Shown here piece after piece: positions 58,049 through 64,000 of a stretch of DNA of 64,000 nucleotides (its first letter is position 1; every line of letters begins with the position of its first letter). The DNA lies in the NCBI RefSeq assembly GCF_910592395.1, contig NC_088310.1, positions 19,535,501-19,599,500 of the forward strand. Reading direction: 5' to 3'. A model generated the notes under the pieces. That model ran no database searches and was not told the origin of the DNA. It worked only from the letters and a program-made list of their open reading frames with translations. Source of the stretch: Lineus longissimus. Its lineage: Eukaryota; Nemertea; Pilidiophora; Heteronemertea; Lineidae. The translations under genes and the position numbers were made by a program.

Positions 58049-58578
58049 TTAATCATCCACGTTATTATATTCCAGCTCATCAGAATGAAAGGTTTGCTTA
58101 GCCTGTAAGTTTCTCATTATATCTGCCAACATATGTTTAGGAAACTCCGAACCCCGAACCTTGAGGGTATAACATGCAGTCTCAACTTTCTGCAAACTCT
58201 GCCTCAACACGTTCATCTTCCGTGGGAGCGCCCGGGACATGTCCCCAAACGATAAGAACGCATCATGTATCTGTCTCATGAAACAACACAATTGGAAAGG
58301 TTTATCAAGGTCACCATTCCCTACACAATTGATAGCAGACCTCATCAGCTCTCCCGTCAAATCAGCTATGCCCAACATGTAGTCCATAGGAGCAACAAAG
58401 GCAGTGTACGTAATCGTATCTTGTGCTGTTTCCTGGTTGTCCTCTTCCTCCACATCCATGTCTTGCATTTTAACCGTCTCCGTGAAGACTAAATCAGCTT
58501 GAACCTCATCCATGCTTACAAGGGTCTCATCTCTATTGTATTTGTAGAAGGATACAGCCTCGATGTATTCTTGCATAC
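58049..58578 (-). CDS. TSNAX: TSNAX exon 4 (last)
   Basis: 530 bp, after TCTCCTCCAG. It runs from [10 protein letters not shown] to the TAA at 58,049-58,051 and contains both pairs of acidic active-site residues. A longer frame starting at 58,594 includes intron sequence and is not the true start. Confidence 0.96.
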
Positions 58579-60031
58579 CTGGAGGAGAAAACACAACTAG
58601 TAAGTAAAAGAAATTGTTGATTACATATCCTGTGACGTCTCAAATTTATGTTGCAAAGAAAGTTGGGAAAGCAACCTGGAATTGGGTCCAGGAGTATGAT
58701 TGAATAACCAAACAACATGACCAATGCTACCACAAGACCAATGCTACCACAATACCAATGCTTTACTTGACCATGCAGCCAGCTCACAGACTACTTAAAT
58801 GATGTTGTTTTAATGGGGCAAAATCCCAGTGTCAACTCTCAGAGTACCGAGTTGGCTGAATGAAGGTGGGAGCGCTACCAACCTGGTGAGTAAGCCCTTG
58901 TGTACTGGAATGGTTCCTCTCCATGAAGTTCTTGAGCAATCTTCTTGAACTTATCTGTTTGAATCTCTTTTAGTTTCTTCAAGGCATCTTCGAGGATGCC
59001 AGCTTTGTTTACTTCTTTCCTGCAAAAGGTGAACACAAATTACACGAACAATTGTAGGATCAGAAAGCTAGATACGTATATTCCGGCATTGCTACACATC
59101 AATATTTGAAGGACGGGGCAGCATATTCTGCAAAATACAGTAGAACTTCTCTGTTTAAAGACAAATGCTCTCCTCAATAGAGAGATGTTCAGATTATTTA
59201 TAACGGACAGATTATAGAGTGCCTTATTTATAATGTACAGCTGCCCAAGTAAGAACTAAAAATAACCTCATACCCAGCTAGCCGCTGTAGTAAGAAAATT
59301 GTCCTCTTGCTCTCAATAGTGACATCACGACTCAGCTTCACAAGTCTTTCATATTTGTCATGTTTATAGTCCAGCTCTTTTCGATACTGCCGGAATGATT
59401 GGATGACTGGGGAATTCTCATCGACGTCAGGTTGCTCCTCACTTTCTTGTTTTTTCTCATGGAGTTGTTCCCTCTTTTTTCTTTTAACTGAAGTACAAGA
59501 ATGATACCTCAAAATACAGCCTTAAGACATAGTTGTGAGAGGTCGGTCTCCGTCCGAGTGTTGGGAGTAGGACAGCTGATCAATGGTGATTGGTGGGCAT
59601 TTAATTCATGTTTGATGCAAATTTTTTAATACAGTAGCAAATATTGGTTGTGACCTTGTCCTCACTTGATCTTAGTGGTGTTTACATCATACAGATGGAA
59701 CTACAGTAATAAAGATGGAACGAAGGAATGAGAAACAACTACAAGACAAGAAGGGACATGCCAAAGACAGGCATCTGAAGACTGAAGACATATTAGTTCT
59801 ACCAACTGACAAAAGATGGCATTGGGATCAGTGGAAATCTGAAATTTGCCTGTGGAAAATGTCCTTTTTCCGACAGGAAAAACAATAACTTTTAATGAAA
59901 CCTAGTCAGCATTGACCTACACTGAACAATGAAACCTTAGAAGCCAATTGATATATCATTACGTATTTTGATCATTACAAATATCACTTCAAAATCCTTG
60001 CTTCAAAATACTCACATCCATGATCAGCCAT
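58049..60031 (-). CDS. TSNAX: Translin-associated factor X (TSNAX/TRAX), complete
   Basis: Four exons (60031-60016, 59487-59274, 59019-58883, 58578-58049) splice in frame to 298 residues; human TSNAX has 290. With translin, TRAX forms the C3PO complex, a Mg-dependent RNA nuclease acting in small-RNA and tRNA maturation, and it supplies the active site. Landmarks: basic start KRKKRE (7-12), [13 protein letters not shown] (about 48-60), QEYIEAVSF with acidic residues E126 and E129, ADLTGELMR with D195 and E199, and [16 protein letters not shown] near the end. These acidic positions match the catalytic ones described for human TRAX, so the enzyme should be active. An acidic, variable loop (about 156-176) replaces the vertebrate one. 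The start codon (AAACATGG context) gives MADHGF followed by KRKK, parallel to the human N-terminus. The gene converges on TRIM9. Confidence 0.96.
58883..59019 (-). CDS. TSNAX: TSNAX exon 3
   Basis: 137 bp between TTTTGCAG and GTTGGT. It encodes [20 protein letters not shown]... to ...AYSP with split glycine codons at both ends. The donor GTTGGT is weak, but phase and homology leave little doubt. Confidence 0.93.
59274..59487 (-). CDS. TSNAX: TSNAX exon 2
   Basis: 214 bp between TGTACTTCAG and GTATGAG. It encodes [15 protein letters not shown]... to ...TIFLLQRLA, including the strongly conserved [13 protein letters not shown]. Confidence 0.96.
59488..60015 (-). other. TSNAX intron 1, 528 bp
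   Basis: GTGAGTAT to CTTCAG on the minus strand. No other feature is seen. Confidence 0.85.
60016..60031 (-). CDS. TSNAX: TSNAX exon 1, coding part
   Basis: Only 16 coding bases, ATGGCTGATCATGGAT, then GTGAGT. The phase-1 end joins TT of exon 2 to make Phe, giving MADHGF before KRKK, similar to the human GGFRKRK region. It is the only nearby ATG that fits in phase. Confidence 0.85.
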
Positions 60032-60071
60032 GTTTGTGTTGTGAAGACGAACGGTGTAACAGGAATCATAG

Positions 60072-60302
60072 TCCACTAGAACCCAGGTCTTCTCACTTAA
60101 AATTCGGTCGCCGCCAAAACGGACAAGGTTGCGAGATCTATGGTCATTATCTCTGCTACAAACTAATTTGGAGCACATTCAGTTTTGGTCGGAACTTCGT
60201 GTGAAGTTGGAAGGAGTGGCCAGGTTGGTTGTGACATTGTCTTTGGATGGAACTCTAGACCACTATCAAGACAAAGCGCAATTATTCCGATGGGCTCAGT
60301 AG
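60072..60302 (+). other. Coding-like segment, unidentified (divergent to TSNAX)
   Basis: An open plus-strand frame of about 76 codons with protein-like composition (LQTNLEHIQFWSELRVKLEG, then VARLVVTLSLDGTLDHYQDK, AQLFRWAQ) ends at TAG 60,300. It has no ATG. It starts about 40 bp from the TSNAX start codon on the other strand, so a shared promoter region is possible. Family not recognised. Confidence 0.35.
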
Positions 60303-60785
60303 TCTTTACAGCAAAAGTCTTCGCATGGCTGCAGGTAGCTCAAGTAGAAAGACAAGGCGCGTCAGCCTTCACACATAATACTTGGTACAGATGCTCTTAG
60401 CTGAAACAATGTCACAACTCATAGAGTTGGGCTCCATCACCTGACCTGATCAACTGGATCTTGATGCTAGGTATAAGGCAGAACTTGGAAGTAATTTAAA
60501 ATTTAAAGACACCTTTCATAAAAAATACAGGAATGAAGGTCACAAATGAAATCATGCTGTTTTGTTTTTTCCAGAGCACTGGCAGTCAAAGCATTTCTCA
60601 GCCAATTTATCGAACATCGATTTTATTTCTCTGGCCATGCACTCCAATCCTGTAGTTTTTAAGCCATGTAATAAAGCAAGTAACAGAACCACACCTGTAC
60701 AATTTTTATTCTAATATTATAAAGGGTATTTACAAAGGGAGTGTAATTGCGCAGATTCAATGATAAATTTTGCCTCTTTTCACAG

Positions 60786-60943
60786 CTTGTTTTTCTAGCC
60801 TTAATAGGAGCATCACAAATCCATCAGACTGTTCTTTCTGCCCACGAAAGAAGCGCCAATGAGGGTGATGTGCAACAAGCAACGCTCATTTACAAATTAC
60901 ATGAAAGAGAAAACAGTTTGAGGGAACACCACATGACTATCTG
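60786..60943 (+). other. Exon-like segment, unidentified
   Basis: After TTTTCACAG, an open frame (LVFLALIGASQIHQTVLSAH..., ERSANEGDVQQATLIYKLHE...) runs to a GTAATT donor. Its second half is duplicated, with an in-frame stop, at 61,360-61,450, which suggests decay of a former coding region. Confidence 0.35.
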
Positions 60944-61560
60944 GTAATTGCCCTCTGAATTGGTGACAATCAGACTGGCCAAAAATTCTCATTATACTGA
61001 TCTTCTCAGTGAAAATGAATCCAACAAAAAGTGCCCTATGCATTGTATACAGTGGTACATTCAGTGGACCCAGTCCAACAATCTCTGGAAGGTTCAATGT
61101 GGCAAATCACATGGCTTTTTCAAACTGAAAAGAAATGCATGTCGGTCACTACACTTAACTTAATAAACCTTAAGTTTAACCTTATACAGAGCTTAGAATA
61201 CCAGGATGTTGTTGGTTCACCTCCTGGAATGAATATGCTGAATTATTTCTGTGTCCTTCAAAAGAAAACTGAAGTGTCCGACTTCTGGGAGCAGATCACA
61301 ATCTTATGTGAACGGACTTTCTTCTCACAGTATTAATTCTTGCAAACGTTAAAAGAGCCATTGAATGTTATGTGCAAGAAGCAACACTAATTTACAAATG
61401 ACATGAAAGAGTAAACAGTTTGAGGGAACACCACATAGCTATCTCGTAATCGCCCTCTGAACTGGTGACAATCAGACTGGCCTAAAATTCTCATTACTGA
61501 CCATTCCTCAGTGAAAATTAATACAACATAAAGTGGGGTCTGCATTGTATACAGTAATTA
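60860..61560. repeat. Local duplication, about 200-bp copies 0.5 kb apart
   Basis: About 60,863-61,065 and 61,368-61,560 share AACAGTTTGAGGGAACACCA and GTGACAATCAGACTGGCC, with scattered changes. Confidence 0.85.
61190..61329 (+). other. Exon-like segment, unidentified
   Basis: After CTTATACAG, the frame SLEYQDVVGSPPGMNMLNYF, CVLQKKTEVSDFWEQITILC, ERTFFS is open to a possible GTATTA donor. It is coding-like, but its phase does not fit the preceding segment. Confidence 0.35.
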
Positions 61561-61592
61561 CCCAGACGAGGAGCAAAATATGTCCATCATTC

Positions 61593-61834
61593 TCAACCAA
61601 GATATTTGTGTGTACCGGTTTGACTACAGGCTGAAGTTGACGATGTACCCCTGACGGAGCCATTGAGAACAAGTAGATCTCGGCTGAACAAGTAAACGTG
61701 AAGGCATTTTTGGTGCTGTCCATCACAATCTTCTCCATGCTCGCTCGCCATGTCCCGCACGTGCTTCACCCTGGTGACTCTATCCCAGCAGTCTGGTAGT
61801 GTGAGTTGATCCTCAAAACACCAATTTTGGATGA
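61593..61834 (-). other. Exon-like open frame on minus strand, unidentified
   Basis: AATTTTCCAG precedes an open frame of about 80 codons (IQNWCFEDQLTLPDCWDRVT, RVKHVRDMASEHGEDCDGQH, ...) ending at a stop at 61,593. No family is recognised. It overlaps no plus-strand coding-like segment. Confidence 0.25.
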
Positions 61835-62159
61835 CTGGAAAATTATAATCAAACACCACTAACTACCTTTCGCAGCAATGTCATTATATTTTTTTATAAC
61901 GATGATAACTGAAGTCAAAGCAGGGTGACCCGAGCTTGCCTGGGCCTTAGCCCATTTTGCTGTGTCAAGACCGACCACGTAACACCCGGTCTGTTTAACA
62001 ATCAACAAACCCTTGCAAACAGTTTACTCTGGAATCTTCTTCACCATTAATCATCATCATCACCATCATCATTCTATTGCTTACTTGCTATGTGTAATCT
62101 ATCATGCAAGGGTTCACATTGTGCACCAACCTAGTATTCAGAGATATTGTAGATTCCTT

Positions 62160-62925
62160 CATTGTGGTCTCCAGCCAAATGTTGCACTGGCACTGCAGTC
62201 AGCTGACCCCTGTGAAACATTAGTAGCAATGTTGGAGCAGCAACCATCGGCATGCAGACTTGTCCTGGCCGGCTTGTTTAAATCAGTCAGACGATTGTGC
62301 GACATCAAACTTGATCACCTGTGCATTTTTCTAGTCTGGGTCATCAGTTGGAGGCACTGGAAAGAACCAGTTCTCATTAAATTTCTTATTCGAAATGATA
62401 AATCCTTTGACATGGAACTTCACTTTTTCACATCTATTTATTTACCTCAGCTGAAGACGATATGAAGCTGTTCAGGAACAGGTGCCATTAGCTGCCTTAT
62501 GCAAATCACTAGTCTGAAGTGCAACATATGCAACCATTTCATTTGTTCAAATTATGTGCGGTGATTAAAAAGGCAAGATCTCTTGTTCTTTTTTATCACA
62601 AGAAGTCTTGGATGTTGTATCAATCAACCAAACAATTTCTGACAATGCAGCAAATAATATCTTCTAGTTTAGACCTACAACTGTTAATAACTACCTTACC
62701 AGAAATATTGGCTCCTGCAATAGTTCTCTCTCAGAAACTCCTTGAAGTAAAGTGTTAGCTGACCAAGTTCAACTACCATCAGTCTCACTGGATGCCAGCT
62801 TGTCTATAGATAGTTCCCCAAAGGTCAAACAAGCCATTTTGTCTACCGGTTCTCGCTTTGACAGACTCAGTGACATCCTGCCCTCTGATCATGAAAGATG
62901 GCTGAAAAATAACTTGGAACCACAA
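62160..62925 (+). pseudogene. Coding-like frames with frameshifts, possible 3' end of an unidentified gene
   Basis: Three pieces read as protein: about 62,170-62,330 (PNVALALQSADPCETLVAML, EQQPSACRLVLAGLFKSVRR), about 62,510-62,754 (FHLFKLCAVIKKARSLVLFY ... VLSQKLLEVK) and 62,753-62,925 (VLADQVQLPSVSLDASLSID ... RFDRLSDILPSDHERWLKNN). The last two are adjacent and overlap by a couple of bases but are one base out of phase at about 62,753, so a 1-bp deletion or an assembly error is likely. The composition suggests a helical, HEAT-like protein. Family not recognised. With the segments at 60.1-61.3 kb it may be one gene, intact in other individuals or decayed. Confidence 0.35.
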
Positions 62926-63184
62926 TAAACATCATAAATTCGTATAAGGCTACAACATGTAATAAGCTAATGCTTATACCTGGTTTCGTTGCTATCTTGA
63001 AGTGTAATAATTTTGTCAACATCCTTTACCTATCTTTTTAGCAAGCAGCCCAGATGAGGTACATCTGGCAACATAGGCACCCTCCTATTTGCTGTTATCT
63101 CAACCTACTGGGCAGGCGAATCGACTTGACGTGGATTGAACTTGTGTAAACTCTCAGACATCCAGGTTTGGTAGATATTTCTAT
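62926..63184. other. No feature seen
   Basis: Short AT-rich spacer. Confidence 0.4.
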
Positions 63185-63570
63185 GAATTAATCCGTCGCT
63201 GAAAAAAACAAACTCACAAGAGGCAAAACCTATGTTCCGCCAGTGTCCACACTGGCCTCATCAGGGCAAACTACGCTGTTCGACGGCAGTCTCGTAGAAT
63301 CTCGCGAGAAGACTCAAGGGATGGTATTTACGGCTCGATCCCAGGCAATTGTGATACATGTAGGTTGAAACATAGTCCTCCGTGAGGGCTGAAGGAAGGG
63401 GACTCCCGTCTCTCTTAAATGGCTTCCTTCACCCCTCTCTCGAACCAACGTTCCTCCTTGTCGAGAATGATGACATCCATGTTGTCAAATGAATGTCCTG
63501 TCTCCTTTTGGTGGCTGAAGACCGCGGAGTCATATCCACTATTACTGGCACGGCGGTGTTGCATGGGACA
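63185..63570 (-). mobile_element. Penelope-like retroelement, 3' fragment with GIY-YIG-type nuclease end
   Basis: On the minus strand, HRRASNSGYDSAVFSHQKET, GHSFDNMDVIILDKEERWFE, RGVKEAI (63,415 to about 63,555) matches the C-terminal nuclease part typical of Penelope-type reverse transcriptases (…GHSF…ILDREERWFERGVKEAIY…). A stop directly follows KEAI. Further left, pieces such as YHPLSLLARF in another frame and the phrase CCACACTGGCCTCATCAGGG fit the usual 3' end. The reverse transcriptase is absent; this is a dead fragment. Confidence 0.75.
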
Positions 63571-63735
63571 GCATGCATATGTAAAGTGGCTAATCCACGA
63601 ACGCATGCTGTCCCATGCGTTTGTGGAGTGGCCACTACACAAACATGTCCCATGCGTTTGTGGATTGGCCACTCCACAAACGCATGGGATAATACCGCCG
63701 TTCCAGTGATAGTAGATATGACTCTGCAGCCTTCA
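63521..63735. repeat. Inverted repeat, about 55-bp arms, around a CCCATGCGTTTGTGG tandem motif
   Basis: The left arm (GAGTCATATCCACTATTACT...GGCGGTGTTGC) is the imperfect inverse of the right arm (about 63,675-63,735, ending GTAGATATGACTCTGCAGCC). Between them, CCCATGCGTTTGTGGARTGGCCACT-like units occur in both orientations. Confidence 0.8.
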
Positions 63736-64000
63736 GTGGCATACTATCACTGCCATTTCATCTTGGTGTCCTTGAGCAAGACTCCTTATGGCCTACCCTA
63801 CATTGCCTTCTCCACCCATGGGTACCGGGTTTGCCTGCAATGGACCAGCATCTTATGTATGGGGAGTGATACTCCTAGGTGGCCTAAACGTTACAGAAAC
63901 TAGGATAAGCTCTAGCCTGTATGAGCTGATGATTGGATCAGATAATAGCCAAGCCGACTCCTCATTTTTCCTTGGGATAGGTGGAGAGGACACTCCATAT
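63736..64000. other. No feature seen
   Basis: The end of the window shows no exon or repeat that I can support. Confidence 0.4.

Noticed and set aside
58049-58594. TSNAX starting at the Met encoded at 58,592-58,594
   Set aside because: MFSPPG is translated from the intron and splice acceptor; the three upstream exons fit in phase and match the family.
60072-62925. Identification of the unknown segments as FANCF
   Set aside because: A few spaced hydrophobic positions look similar, but the match is too weak, the C-terminus is too long, and vertebrate FANCF is intronless.

Overview
This window is animal nuclear DNA. Evidence: genes split into short exons by GT-AG introns of 0.1 to 11 kb, introns and spacers full of microsatellites, tRNA-derived SINE-like copies, small inverted-repeat transposons and a Penelope-type fragment, and no long prokaryote-style reading frames. 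The two genes that can be named are metazoan orthologues. The repeat types resemble those of marine invertebrates (a non-vertebrate deuterostome or a lophotrochozoan is my guess), but the species cannot be fixed from the sequence.

Layout. (1) 1-24,963: no supported exon; repeats include a 300-bp tandem array (5.1-7.2 kb) interrupted by a Harbinger-like element, inverted-repeat MITE copies and a SINE-like element. This is probably the first intron of, or upstream DNA for, the next gene. (2) 24,964-44,309, plus strand: seven coding exons of a TRIM9/TRIM67-type E3 ubiquitin ligase, from the region after the B-boxes through the coiled coil, COS box, FN3 and SPRY domains to the stop codon. The RING/B-box exon is not in the window. 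A 141-bp frame-preserving candidate cassette exon lies between the COS and FN3 exons. The 11-kb intron there also contains a MITE broken by two later insertions, each with its own inverted ends. (3) 44,310-58,048: 3' flanking DNA with two small MITEs, a 65-bp minisatellite at 48 kb with an inverted relative at 56.6-57.4 kb, and an orphan minus-strand exon at 55.9 kb. (4) 58,049-60,031, minus strand: complete four-exon TSNAX (translin-associated factor X, 298 aa). (5) 60,072-62,925: plus-strand coding-like segments of an unidentified gene or pseudogene beginning about 40 bp from the TSNAX start codon, with a local duplication and frame breaks. (6) 63.2-63.7 kb: decayed end of a Penelope-like retroelement and an inverted repeat.

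The TRIM9/67 and TSNAX genes converge here. From memory, human TRIM67 and TSNAX are also close neighbours (1q42.2), so the pairing may be an old linkage. The TRIM protein is a cytoskeleton-associated ubiquitin ligase; TSNAX is the catalytic partner of translin in the C3PO nuclease. I see no reason to link them functionally. I found no wholly new gene system. The items most worth checking are the cassette exon, the serial transposon nest at 36.1-38.3 kb, the 839-bp element with a 5-bp target duplication, and the unidentified coding segments next to TSNAX.
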